Shown here: positions 23,741 through 35,399 of the stretch, piece after piece
How the letters are laid out: each line of letters begins with the position of its first letter
How positions within the stretch are numbered: position 1 is the stretch's first letter
NCBI GenBank assembly: GCA_022376925.1
Contig: JAIOJX010000006.1
Location: forward strand, 62,023,394-62,087,393
Length of the DNA: 64,000 nt
Source of the DNA: Tragulus kanchil
Lineage: Eukaryota > Chordata > Mammalia > Artiodactyla > Tragulidae
Reading direction: 5' to 3'
Position numbers and translations under genes: made by a program
The notes under the pieces: model-generated
Told to the model about the DNA's origin: nothing
Databases searched by the model: none
Seen by the model: the letters and a program-made list of their open reading frames with translations, nothing else

Positions 23741-24090
23741 CCCAGAAAACAGATAAAAGAAGTCAAAAAATGATCAAAGAAGCAACTTTATTAATGGTTG
23801 GCCATAAAATTCCAAAGCTCAGAACTTCCTTGTGAAACTAGATTGGAGAATTTGGCTGTGACCCAAGGTCAAATTATGGGTGCACCAGTGCTGTAATGCA
23901 AACTCAGAATGAAGGATTCTGTCCAGGGCTCTAGGGGATATAATTGTATGCCCCTTCCACTGCATAGAAAATCACAGGCCTGGTCACCAGTAGTCACAAA
24001 CAGGCAGGAGAACCATTGAGGATAGGACAGCCTACTCCAATCCCAGCTAAATTTAGGGAGTGGTGGGAGTGGATTGGAGCTGACTCCAAT

Positions 24091-26246
24091 TCCAGGGAGT
24101 GGATGAAAGTTAATACCCTTTCCAATGGATTGCATCAGAAGCAGGCAACCAAAGAGAGAAATGCAGAAAGGGGTTGGGAATGAGGAAGGGAGACAAGATG
24201 GAAGAAGTGATGAGGAGAAGGAATCCATGAAGGAAAGAAGAAAAGTATCTGTTAATGACGTTATATCTGTGAGCTGAGGTAGGAAAATGGAAAGAAGCGT
24301 TTCTCCTTCAGAAGAGCAAACAAAGGTCTTTCTGTCCTTTAAGGGTCCACACACACAGTGATTTTTGTGGTTTTTTCAATCAGTTATCTTTGGTAACAGT
24401 CCATGGGGACTCAATGTTACCCTCCTCTGGTCCTAAGGAGAGCTAGATGATCTACCTTATATATAAGAATCAGCCATTCTGTCTCAGCAATTGAAGATTC
24501 TTGGTTGTCCCCAGTCTTCTCTCCCAGGTGAACAAAGGAATGAGAAATCAATCTTACAGACAGGACTCATCTGGCCTTGAAAATAACTGTTCATAACATC
24601 CTTTTATCAGTGGAAACATAACAGATTAAGGCTGACCTCCGTTCAACATTGCTTTTTTCACCCATGAGAAAATTGAGCTACGTATTCAAAGTGACTTTTC
24701 CCTTATTTTGCAATTGAAAATAGGAGCTAGACAGAAAGAAAAAAAATTAAAAGAGAGATTGAAAAGGCATGAAACAAGAGAGAGACATGAATGCATAACC
24801 AGGTAATCATTGCTCCTTGGCTGGCACCTGTTAACTGCTTCTTGATTGATCTGCTTCCTGTCTCCCTTCCATCAGTCTCTACTGCACATGGTTGCCAGAT
24901 GAAGAAGCAGAGCTATAATCAAATCACTTCCAGCTGAAAACTTGTGAATAATTTTCAGTTTCCTATGGAGTAATGTGATGCCTCATTTGGACACTGAACC
25001 CTCTGTGGTCTGATCCTCCTAACGTTCTAGCTTCCAGTTTCCCCTCTCCTCCTGCAGATTGGTCACTCCAAACCTGCAACTTTAAGTCCTGACACTCCAA
25101 TTGTTTCGTGATTGTCCTCCTTGCATCTTAACAGTTAACTTTCCCATAGATATTGGTCACTCCAAGAACTTAAGTCCTCGAAGTCCAGGGAGTGGATGAA
25201 AGTTAATACCCTTTCCAATGGATTGCATCAGAAGCAGGCAACCAAAGAGAGAAATGCAGAAAGGGGTTGGGAATGAGGAAGGGAGACAAGATGGAAGAAG
25301 TGATGAGGAGAAGGAATCCATGAAGGAAAGAAGAAAAGTATCTGTTAATGACGTTATATCTGTGAGCTGAGGTAGGAAAATGGAAAGAAGCGTTTCTCCT
25401 TCAGAAGAGCAAACAAAGGTCTTTCTGTCCTTTAAGGGTCCACACACACAGTGATTTTTGTGGTTTTTTCAATCAGTTATCTTTGGTAACAGTCCATGGG
25501 GACTCAATGTTACCCTCCTCTGGTCCTAAGGAGAGCTAGATGATCTACCTTATATATAAGAATCAGCCATTCTGTCTCAGCAATTGAAGATTCTTGGTTG
25601 TCCCCAGTCTTCTCTCCCAGGTGAACAAAGGAATGAGAAATCAATCTTACAGACAGGACTCATCTGGCCTTGAAAATAACTGTTCATAACATCCTTTTAT
25701 CAGTGGAAACATAACAGATTAAGGCTGACCTCCGTTCAACATTGCTTTTTTCACCCATGAGAAAATTGAGCTACGTATTCAAAGTGACTTTTCCCTTATT
25801 TTGCAATTGAAAATAGGAGCTAGACAGAAAGAAAAAAAATTAAAAGAGAGATTGAAAAGGCATGAAACAAGAGAGAGACATGAATGCATAACCAGGTAAT
25901 CATTGCTCCTTGGCTGGCACCTGTTAACTGCTTCTTGATTGATCTGCTTCCTGTCTCCCTTCCATCAGTCTCTACTGCACATGGTTGCCAGATGAAGAAG
26001 CAGAGCTATAATCAAATCACTTCCAGCTGAAAACTTGTGAATAATTTTCAGTTTCCTATGGAGTAATGTGATGCCTCATTTGGACACTGAACCCTCTGTG
26101 GTCTGATCCTCCTAACGTTCTAGCTTCCAGTTTCCCCTCTCCTCCTGCAGATTGGTCACTCCAAACCTGCAACTTTAAGTCCTGACACTCCAATTGTTTC
26201 GTGATTGTCCTCCTTGCATCTTAACAGTTAACTTTCCCATAGATAT
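24091..26246 (+). repeat. Direct duplication D10 (about 1.06 kb, offset 1093)
   Basis: Copy 1 is 24091 to about 25153 and copy 2 is 25184 to about 26246. The join (25154-25183) reads like an indel-rich version of the nearby 'attggtcactccaaacctgc...cttaagtcctgacactcc' stretch. With D9 it makes three copies of the block starting at 22933, 24091 and 25184. Confidence 0.9.
24925..25140 (+). repeat. L2-like LINE relic (tentative)
   Basis: Wording such as 'acccctctgtggtctgatcc' and 'cagattggtcactccaaacc' resembles the L2 3' region ('catgatctggcccc' type). It is very diverged, so the family call is tentative. It recurs at about 26018-26233 through D10, and partly at 27241 through D11. Confidence 0.4.
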
Positions 26247-26387
26247 TTCCTCAAGAATCTAAGCCCTCCTCTCTCTATCAAAGACATATTCGTGTCAAAA
26301 ATATCACTTGTCCTTAACGCCTCAATCATGAATACTCCTTCTCCTTGTCAGACACCCATCTTGCTATTCTTTATTAACAGTATGTCT

Positions 26388-26718
26388 GGGCTTCCCCTGG
26401 TGGTCCAGTGGGTAAGGACACCGCCTTGCAGTGCAAGGGGCTCCGGTACGATTCCTGACCTGGGAAGATCTCATATGCGGCGAAGCGGCTGGATCGATGT
26501 GTTCAATTACCGAGCCGGAGCTCTGGAGCGCATGTGCCCAGAGCCGGTGCTCTGTGACGACAAACGCCGCTGCGATGGGAGGCCCACGTGGTCCAAAGAA
26601 CAAAGATGGATGAAAATAGAGAAGTGAAAGACCAATAGAAGTGGCCCACTCGATCCCTCCCTCCCCAACCCAACCCCCGCCAAAAATAAATAAATAAATC
26701 TTACAAAAAAAAAAAAAA
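26388..26718 (+). mobile_element. CHR-type SINE, complete (first copy)
   Basis: The best-preserved SINE here. The tRNA-derived head is 'gggcttcccctggtggtcca' with 'gtaaggacaccgccttgcag'. The body has 'gaagatctcatatgcggcga' and 'atgggaggcccacgtggtcc'. A C-rich stretch and an (AAAT)n/A-run tail end at 26718. It is CpG-rich, suggesting relative youth. Open frames on both strands (to 111-132 codons) are shadows of its GC-rich body. Confidence 0.85.
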
Positions 26719-27020
26719 CATTTTGTGTTAATCTGTATATATCCCAGCTATTTCTGAAAATACATAGAAAAGTAAAAAAAAAAGAAAATAAAAAGCCACC
26801 CATAGCTCCCATCATTGAAGTACAACAACTGTGAATATTTTGGACCATTCTTGCCAGCTGTTTTTTAAGCCATAGAAACCTATGTACAGGACTCAGTGTC
26901 TCCACTGGAGTTAAAGCTCCTGGAGTGCCTTATTCCTACAAATCTATCACAGGGCAGATGAACTAACAGGTATTCATTGAATACCTGTGATGAATCTGAT
27001 AGCTTAGATTAGAAGTAGTA

Positions 27021-27101
27021 TATTGAATTGATCAAAAAGTTCATTCAAATTTTTGCATTGGATACTACGAAAAAGACTAAATGAACTTTTTAACCAATCC
27101 C
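27021..27101 (+). mobile_element. Mariner-type miniature inverted-repeat hairpin (first copy)
   Basis: About 80 bp forming an imperfect palindrome: left arm 'aaaaagttcatt' at 27035-27046, right arm 'aatgaacttttt' at 27080-27091, loop near 'gcattggatac'. The outer ends ('attgaattgatc' and 'aaccaatcc') also pair roughly. From memory, this arm sequence matches the ruminant mariner-derived hairpins that gave rise to the bta-mir-2284/2285 families. Whether this copy is transcribed or processed cannot be seen. Confidence 0.65.
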
Positions 27102-27478
27102 ATATAAAAGCAATCCCCAATTATGTATAAGGCACAATTGACTTTTTTTTTTTTTTTCAGACTTAGGACCAGAAAAACTTATTTGCTCTCATTCTTTCTG
27201 TTGTTAGTGTCATATCAATTTACCTACAAACTTCAGCTTCGATTGGTCACTCCAAACCTGCAACTTTAAGTCCTGACACTCCAATTGTTTCGTGATTGTC
27301 CTCCTTGCATCTTAACAGTTAACTTTCCCATAGATATTTCCTCAAGAATCTAAGCCCTCCTCTCTCTATCAAAGACATATTCGTGTCAAAAATATCACTT
27401 GTCCTTAACGCCTCAATCATGAATACTCCTTCTCCTTGTCAGACACCCATCTTGCTATTCTTTATTAACAGTATGTCT

Positions 27479-27811
27479 GGGCTTCCCCTGGTGGTCCAGT
27501 GGGTAAGGACACCGCCTTGCAGTGCAAGGGGCTCCGGTACGATTCCTGACCTGGGAAGATCTCATATGCGGCGAAGCGGCTGGATCGATGTGTTCAATTA
27601 CCGAGCCGGAGCTCTGGAGCGCATGTGCCCAGAGCCGGTGCTCTGTGACGACAAACGCCGCTGCGATGGGAGGCCCACGTGGTCCAAAGAACAAAGATGG
27701 ATGAAAATAGAGAAGTGAAAGACCAATAGAAGTGGCCCACTCGATCCCTCCCTCCCCAACCCAACCCCCGCCAAAAATAAATAAATAAATCTTACAAAAA
27801 AAAAAAAAAAA
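27479..27811 (+). mobile_element. CHR-type SINE, complete (second copy, D11)
   Basis: Same insertion as 26388-26718, identical except for a slightly longer A-run. Confidence 0.85.
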
Positions 27812-28113
27812 CATTTTGTGTTAATCTGTATATATCCCAGCTATTTCTGAAAATACATAGAAAAGTAAAAAAAAAAGAAAATAAAAAGCCACCCATAGCT
27901 CCCATCATTGAAGTACAACAACTGTGAATATTTTGGACCATTCTTGCCAGCTGTTTTTTAAGCCATAGAAACCTATGTACAGGACTCAGTGTCTCCACTG
28001 GAGTTAAAGCTCCTGGAGTGCCTTATTCCTACAAATCTATCACAGGGCAGATGAACTAACAGGTATTCATTGAATACCTGTGATGAATCTGATAGCTTAG
28101 ATTAGAAGTAGTA

Positions 28114-28194
28114 TATTGAATTGATCAAAAAGTTCATTCAAATTTTTGCATTGGATACTACGAAAAAGACTAAATGAACTTTTTAACCAATCCC
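28114..28194 (+). mobile_element. Mariner-type hairpin (second copy, D11)
   Basis: Identical to 27021-27101 at an offset of 1093, with identical flanks. It is not an independent element. Confidence 0.65.
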
Positions 28195-28470
28195 ATATAA
28201 AAGCAATCCCCAATTATGTATAAGGCACAATTGACTTTTTTTTTTTTTTTCAGACTTAGGACCAGAAAAACTTATTTGCTCTCATTCTTTCTGTTGTTAC
28301 AGTCATATCAATTTACCTACAAACTTCAGCTTCTTTGGTAAAAGATGCACTGGACATCATAAAGGGTAAGGTGAGAATGGAGAAGTGGAGGCCACTGTAA
28401 GGGTCAAATGTCAAGGAAACTGTGGAATGAAATCAAGGATCCTGATTCTAAAGTCTGCCCCTGCTACATC

Positions 28471-30696
28471 TTTGTTTTATACCTATATTTTGCTTTTAAC
28501 TTTTACAGAGTTTTGTTGTTTACAGATATGTATGTTCCTAGATTAGTCATATGTATATTCCCCCCTTCCCACTCCTCCCGACCATCACACAGCAACCCTG
28601 AAGGATCCCCTTTTCTCACAAAGCAATGACTAGAGCTATTTTCTTCACTTATGATAGCACAGGCCTTCATGCTACTTCCTTTATGCATCCCACCCTCTGT
28701 TCCTTCCCCACAATGTCCATATGTCCACTGTCCATGTCTGTCTTTCTGTCGCTTCACTGCATGTGCCATCATCACCATCCTACTAGGTTCCATAGATATG
28801 TGCTAATATATTGTATTTGTCCTCGTTCTGATTGACTTCACCTTTTATGATATGTACTAGATCCAGCCACCTCATTAGGGCTGACTCTTTTGCATTTCTC
28901 TTTACAGCTGTGTAGTATTCCATCGTATATATGTTCTATAGCTTTTCTATTCATTCATTTATCAATGGGCATCAAGGTTCCTTCCACGTTCTAGCTACTG
29001 TATAGGGAGCTGCAATGAACATTGGGGTACAGGTGCTTCTTTCAGATTTGATTTTATCAGGGTATAAGCCTAAGAGTGGGATTGCTGGGTCGTATGGTGG
29101 TTATATTTTTAGTTTTTTAAGAAATCTTCATACTGTCTTCCATAGAGGCTGTATCAATCTACATTCCCACCAGCAGTGCAAGAGGGTTCCCTTTTCTCTG
29201 CACCCTCTCTAGCATTTATTGTCTATTTGTGGATGATGGCCATTCTGACGGGTGTGAGGTGATATCTCATTGTAGTTTTGATTTGCATTTCTCTAATTAT
29301 AAGTGAAGCTGAGCATCATGTCATGTGCTTTTGGGCCATCTGTATGTCATTGTTGGAGAGGTGTCTGCTTAGGTCCTTTTCCCATTTTTTGATTGGATTG
29401 TTTGTTTTTCCAGTGCTGAGTTGTTTGAGTTGCTTGTAGATTTTGGAGATTAATTCTTTGTCTATTGTCTCATTTGCTATGATTTTCTCCCATTCTCTGG
29501 GGCTTTTTTGTGATTTCTTTTGCTGGACAAAAGCTTTTAAGTTTCATTAGGTCCCACGTGTGCATTTTCCATAGGCAAACTTATGTCAGTCACAAGTGCC
29601 TGTCTTTTGTTTTATACCTATATTTTGCTTCCAGAGTTTTGTTGTTTACAGATATGTATGTTCCTAGATTAGTCATATGTATATTCCCCCCTTCCCACTC
29701 CTCCCGACCATCACACAGCAACCCTGAAGGATCCCCTTTTCTCACAAAGCAATGACTAGAGCTATTTTCTTCACTTATGATAGCACAGGCCTTCATGCTA
29801 CTTCCTTTATGCATCCCACCCTCTGTTCCTTCCCCACAATGTCCATATGTCCACTGTCCATGTCTGTCTTTCTGTCGCTTCACTGCATGTGCCATCATCA
29901 CCATCCTACTAGGTTCCATAGATATGTGCTAATATATTGTATTTGTCCTCGTTCTGATTGACTTCACCTTTTATGATATGTACTAGATCCAGCCACCTCA
30001 TTAGGGCTGACTCTTTTGCATTTCTCTTTACAGCTGTGTAGTATTCCATCGTATATATGTTCTATAGCTTTTCTATTCATTCATTTATCAATGGGCATCA
30101 AGGTTCCTTCCACGTTCTAGCTACTGTATAGGGAGCTGCAATGAACATTGGGGTACAGGTGCTTCTTTCAGATTTGATTTCATCAGGGTATAAGCCTAAG
30201 AGTGGGATTGCTGGGTCGTATGGTGGTTATATTTTTAGTTTTTTAAGAAATCTTCATACTGTCTTCCATAGAGGCTGTATCAATCTACATTCCCACCAGC
30301 AGTGCAAGAGGGTTCCCTTTTCTCTGCACCCTCTCTAGCATTTATTGTCTATTTGTGGATGATGGCCATTCTGACGGGTGTGAGGTGATATCTCATTGTA
30401 GTTTTGATTTGCATTTCTCTAATTATAAGTGAAGCTGAGCATCATGTCATGTGCTTTTGGGCCATCTGTATGTCATTGTTGGAGAGGTGTCTGCTTAGGT
30501 CCTTTTCCCATTTTTTGATTGGATTGTTTGTTTTTCCAGTGCTGAGTTGTTTGAGTTGCTTGTAGATTTTGGAGATTAATTCTTTGTCTATTGTCTCATT
30601 TGCTATGATTTTCTCCCATTCTCTGGGGCTTTTTTGTGATTTCTTTTGCTGGACAAAAGCTTTTAAGTTTCATTAGGTCCCACGTGTGCATTTTTC
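28471..30696 (+). repeat. Direct duplication D12 (about 1.1 kb, offset 1135 falling to 1126)
   Basis: Copy 1 is 28471-29570 and copy 2 is 29606-30696, within the 3' end of L1A. Copy 2 opens with a 9-10 base loss ('ttttgcttttaacttttacagag' becomes 'ttttgcttccagag'). The join 29571-29605 matches nothing cleanly. One later difference is 'gattttatcagg' against 'gatttcatcagg'. Confidence 0.9.
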
Positions 30697-30715
30697 TTTT
30701 TAGTTCCGCTGTTCT

Positions 30716-32870
30716 AGTAGGTGGGTCAGACACGATCTTGTTTTGATTTATGTCTTTAAGGGTTTTGCCTATATTCTCCTGTAAGAGTTTGATGGTTTCT
30801 GGCCTTACATTTCGGTCTTTAATCCATTCTGAGTTGATCTTTGTGCATGGTGTCAGGGAAATGTTCCAACTTCACTTTTTTTGCATGTAGCTGTCCAATT
30901 TTCCCAACACCATCTGTTGAAGAGGCTGTCTTTGTCCCATTTTATAGTTTCGCCTCCTTTGTCAAAAAGAAGGTACCCATAGGTTTGTGGGTTTATCTCT
31001 GGGTTCTCGATCTTGTTCCATTGGCCTATAGTTCTGTTTTTGTTCCAGTACCATACTGTCTTGATGAATGTTGCTTTGTAGTAGAGTCTGAAGTTGGGGA
31101 GGCTGATTCCTCCAGCTCCGTTTTTCTTTCTCAGGATTACTTTGGTTATTCCAGGTCTTTTGTGTTTCCATATGAACTGTGTTATTCTTTGGTCCAGTTC
31201 TGTGTAGAATGTCATTGGAAGTTTGATAGGGATCGCATTTATTTACAGATGACATTTGATAGTATGGTCATTTTCAGAATATTGATTCTTCCAACCCAGA
31301 AACATGGAATATCTCTCCATCTGTTTAAGTCTTCTTTAATGTCTCTCATTAGTATCTTATAATTTTCTGTGTACAGTTCTTTTGTTTCTTTGTAAAGGTT
31401 TATTCCTAGATATTTGATTCTTTTGGTTGCGATGGCAAAGGGGATTGCCTCTTTGATTTCATTTTCTGATTTTTCATTGTGTATAGGAATGCCAGTGATT
31501 TCTGTGTGTTGACTTTGTATCCTGCGACTTTGCTGAATTCACTGATTAACTCTAGTAGTTTTGTAATAGTGTCTTTGGGAATTTCTATGTATAATACCAT
31601 GTCGTCTGCAAATAGAGAGAGTTTAATTCTTCCTTTCCAATCTGGATTCCTTTGGTTTCTTTCTCTTCTCTTAACGCTATTGCTAGAACTTCCAGGACTA
31701 TGTTGAATAAGAGTGGTGAAAGTGGACACCATTGTCTTGTTGCTGATCTAAGAGGGATTCTTGTCTATTGTCTCATTTGTACTCCCATTCTGGGTGATTT
31801 CTTGTTTTAGATTTCCCATGTCTTTTTTTAAGTAGGTGGGTCAGACACGATCTTGTTTTGATTTATGTCTTTAAGGGTTTTGCCTATATTCTCCTGTAAG
31901 AGTTTGATGGTTTCTGGCCTTACATTTCGGTCTTTAATCCATTCTGAGTTGATCTTTGTGCATGGTGTCAGGGAAATGTTCCAACTTCACTTTTTTTGCA
32001 TGTAGCTGTCCAATTTTCCCAACACCATCTGTTGAAGAGGCTGTCTTTGTCCCATTTTATAGTTTCGCCTCCTTTGTCAAAAAGAAGGTACCCATAGGTT
32101 TGTGGGTTTATCTCTGGGTTCTCGATCTTGTTCCATTGGCCTATAGTTCTGTTTTTGTTCCAGTACCATACTGTCTTGATGAATGTTGCTTTGTAGTAGA
32201 GTCTGAAGTTGGGGAGGCTGATTCCTCCAGCTCCGTTTTTCTTTCTCAGGATTACTTTGGTTATTCCAGGTCTTTTGTGTTTCCATATGAACTGTGTTAT
32301 TCTTTGGTCCAGTTCTGTGTAGAATGTCATTGGAAGTTTGATAGGGATCGCATTTATTTACAGATGACATTTGATAGTATGGTCATTTTCAGAATATTGA
32401 TTCTTCCAACCCAGAAACATGGAATATCTCTCCATCTGTTTAAGTCTTCTTTAATGTCTCTCATTAGTATCTTATAATTTTCTGTGTACAGTTCTTTTGT
32501 TTCTTTGTAAAGGTTTATTCCTAGATATTTGATTCTTTTGGTTGCGATGGCAAAGGGGATTGCCTCTTTGATTTCATTTTCTGATTTTTCATTGTGTATA
32601 GGAATGCCAGTGATTTCTGTGTGTTGACTTTGTATCCTGCGACTTTGCTGAATTCACTGATTAACTCTAGTAGTTTTGTAATAGTGTCTTTGGGAATTTC
32701 TATGTATAATACCATGTCGTCTGCAAATAGAGAGAGTTTAATTCTTCCTTTCCAATCTGGATTCCTTTGGTTTCTTTCTCTTCTCTTAACGCTATTGCTA
32801 GAACTTCCAGGACTATGTTGAATAAGAGTGGTGAAAGTGGACACCATTGTCTTGTTGCTGATCTAAGAGG
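30716..32870 (+). repeat. Direct duplication D13 (about 1.04 kb, offset 1115)
   Basis: Copy 1 is 30716-31755 and copy 2 is 31831-32870, in L1A ORF2. The 75-bp join 31756-31830 is a collapsed version of about 133 bp at 30583-30715: it keeps 'tcttgtctattgtctcattt', 'tcccattct' and 'gatttctt' in order but drops bases between. Frames of 173, 120, 108 and 75 codons appear twice for this reason. Confidence 0.9.
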
Positions 32871-33411
32871 GAATGCTTTCATTTTTTCACCACTGAGGAT
32901 AATGTTCGCTGTGGGCTTCTCATATATGGTTTTTATTATGTTGAGATAGGTTCCTTCTATGCCCGTTTTCTGAAGAGTTTTTATCATAAATGGATGCTGT
33001 ACTTTGTCGAAGGTTTTTTCTGCATCTATTGAGATGATCATGTGATTTTTATCTCTCAATTTGTTGATATGGTGCATCACATTGATTGATTTGTGGATAT
33101 TGAAGAATCCTTGCATGCCTGGGATAAACCCAACTTGATCGTGATGAAGGAGCTTTTTGATGTGTTGTTGAATTCTGTTTGCTAGGATTTTGTTGAGGAT
33201 TTTGGCGTCAAGATTCATCAGTGATATTGGCCTATAATATTCTTTTTTTGTGTTGTCTTTGCCTGGCTTTGGTATCAGGGTGATGGCAGCCTCGTAGAAT
33301 GTGTTTGGAAGTGTTCCTTCCTGTGCAATTTTTTGAAAGAGTTTTAGAAGGACAGGCATTAGCTCTTCTTTAAATGTTTGGTAGAATTCTGCTGTGAAGC
33401 CATCTGGATGT

Positions 33412-35279
33412 GGGCTTTTATTTTGGGTAGATTTTTAATCACAAAATCGATTTCTGAGCTTGTGATTGGCTTGTTCATAGTTTCTATTTCTTCCTGGTTG
33501 AGTCTTGGGAGATTAATCTTCTCTGAGAAACTGTCCATGTCTTCCAGGTTGTCCAGTTTATTGCCATAGAGTTGTTCATAATAGTCTCTTAGAATCCTTT
33601 GGATTTCTGCATTATCTGTTGTAATCTGTCCTTTTTCATTTTTGATTTTGTTGATCTGGTTTTTCTCTGTCTTTTTCTTGATGAATCTGGCCAGTGATGT
33701 GTCAATTTTATTTACATTTTCAAAGAACCAGCTTTTTGTTTCATCTTTACTATTGTTTCTTTTGTTTCTTTATCATTTATTTCTGCTCTGATCTTTATGA
33801 TTTCCCTTCTTCTTCTGGCTTTGGGGTGTTTTTGTTCTTTCTCCAATTGTTTTAAACAGAGTGTTAGGTCATCTGTTTGAGATTTTCCTAGCTTCTTGAG
33901 GTAGGATTGTATTGCTATAGATTTCCCTCTTAGAACTGCCTTTGCAGTATCCCATGGGTTTTGCACTGTCGTGTGTTCATTGTCATTTTCTTCTAGGAGT
34001 TTTCTTCTTTTCTGTCTGAAAGTGTTTGCCTTATGTACTGGGGTGCTCCTGTGTTGGGTGCATAGATATTTATGATTGTTATGCCTTTTTCTTGGATCGA
34101 TCCCTTGATCATGATGTAGTGACCTGCCTTGTCTCTTCTAATCTTGTTTATTTTTTGGCCTATTTTGTTTGATATGACGATTGCTACGCCAGCTTTCTTT
34201 TGATTTCCATTTGTGTGGAATCTCTTTTTCCAGCCTCTCACTTTCAGCCTATGAGTGTCTATAGATCTGAAGTGAGTTTCCTGGAGGCAGCATATGTATG
34301 GATCTTGTTTTTGAATCCATTCTGCCTCTCTGTGTCTTTTGGTTGGGGCTTTTATTTTGGGTAGATTTTTAATCACAAAATCGATTTCTGAGCTTGTGAT
34401 TGGCTTGTTCATAGTTTCTATTTCTTCCTGGTTGAGTCTTGGGAGATTAATCTTCTCTGAGAAACTGTCCATGTCTTCCAGGTTGTCCAGTTTATTGCCA
34501 TAGAGTTGTTCATAATAGTCTCTTAGAATCCTTTGGATTTCTGCATTATCTGTTGTAATCTGTCCTTTTTCATTTTTGATTTTGTTGATCTGGTTTTTCT
34601 CTGTCTTTTTCTTGATGAATCTGGCCAGTGATGTGTCAATTTTATTTACATTTTCAAAGAACCAGCTTTTTGTTTCATCTTTACTATTGTTTCTTTTGTT
34701 TCTTTATCATTTATTTCTGCTCTGATCTTTATGATTTCCCTTGTTCTTCTGGCTTTGGGGTGTTTTTGTTCTTTCTCCAATTGTTTTAAACAGAGTGTTA
34801 GGTCATCTGTTTGAGATTTTCCTAGCTTCTTGAGGTAGGATTGTATTGCTATAGATTTCCCTCTTAGAACTGCCTTTGCAGTATCCCATGGGTTTTGCAC
34901 TGTCGTGTGTTCATTGTCATTTTCTTCTAGGAGTTTTCTTCTTTTCTGTCTGAAAGTGTTTGCCTTATGTACTGGGGTGCTCCTGTGTTGGGTGCATAGA
35001 TATTTATGATTGTTATGCCTTTTTCTTGGATCGATCCCTTGATCATGATGTAGTGACCTGCCTTGTCTCTTCTAATCTTGTTTATTTTTTGGCCTATTTT
35101 GTTTGATATGACGATTGCTACGCCAGCTTTCTTTTGATTTCCATTTGTGTGGAATCTCTTTTTCCAGCCTCTCACTTTCAGCCTATGAGTGTCTATAGAT
35201 CTGAAGTGAGTTTCCTGGAGGCAGCATATGTATGGATCTTGTTTTTGAATCCATTCTGCCTCTCTGTGTCTTTTGGTTG
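33412..35279 (+). repeat. Direct duplication D14 (934 bp, clean join)
   Basis: Copy 1 is 33412-34345 and copy 2 is 34346-35279. This is the shortest unit and the cleanest join, with only a shared 'gggc' at the breakpoint. The copies differ by one base that I can see ('cccttcttcttct' against 'cccttgttcttct', near 33810 and 34744). Of all the duplications this best fits a real tandem duplication, though an assembly origin is still likelier given the context. Confidence 0.9.
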
Positions 35280-35399
35280 GGGCATTTAGTCCATTGACAT
35301 TCAAAGTAATTACTGATACAAATGATCCTGTTGTCGTCTTAAGAAGATGCCATGATGGCTTTGTTCTGTTGATCTACTTCTTCTCTTATACTTGTTGTC

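Larger units (their letters stand above)
22165..24485 (+). repeat. Direct duplication D9 (about 1.16 kb, offset 1163 falling to 1158)
   Basis: Copy 1 is 22165-23327 and copy 2 is 23328-24485, directly abutting. Differences are a 2-bp loss near the start of copy 2 and a shorter T-run in the SINE tail. A 161-codon minus-strand frame (22711-23196, 23869-24354) has no domain I recognise and looks like chance. It overlaps D8 and D10. Confidence 0.9.
26150..28333 (+). repeat. Direct duplication D11 (about 1.09 kb, offset 1091-1093)
   Basis: Copy 1 is 26150-27240 and copy 2 is 27241-28333, directly abutting. They differ in an A-run length (SINE tail) and in 'ttagtgtc' against 'ttacagtc' about 30 bp before the join. 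It carries a whole CHR SINE and a mariner-type hairpin, so both appear twice. Confidence 0.9.
28850..35310 (-). pseudogene. L1A ORF2 (endonuclease/reverse transcriptase), broken
   Basis: Fragments in order: endonuclease N-terminus (34927-35304, with NVNGLNAPTKRH and CCLQETHF); RT linker (34646-34900, repeated 33712-33966); RT palm (32700-33359, with [12 protein letters not shown] and [13 protein letters not shown]); FADD box (codons at 31598-31612, again 32713-32727); C-terminal region (31968-32330 and 30853-31215). The endonuclease stops after the IYAPNTG region and jumps straight to the RT linker at about 34001 (copy at 34935), losing some 0.4 kb that L1B retains, including the GDFN and SDHN boxes. 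Frameshifts separate most pieces. It cannot make a working protein. Confidence 0.85.

Noticed and set aside
30841..32477. 173-codon + strand frames as protein genes
   Set aside because: They lie antisense to L1A ORF2 and are repeated by D13; the minus strand carries the recognisable L1 protein sequence.
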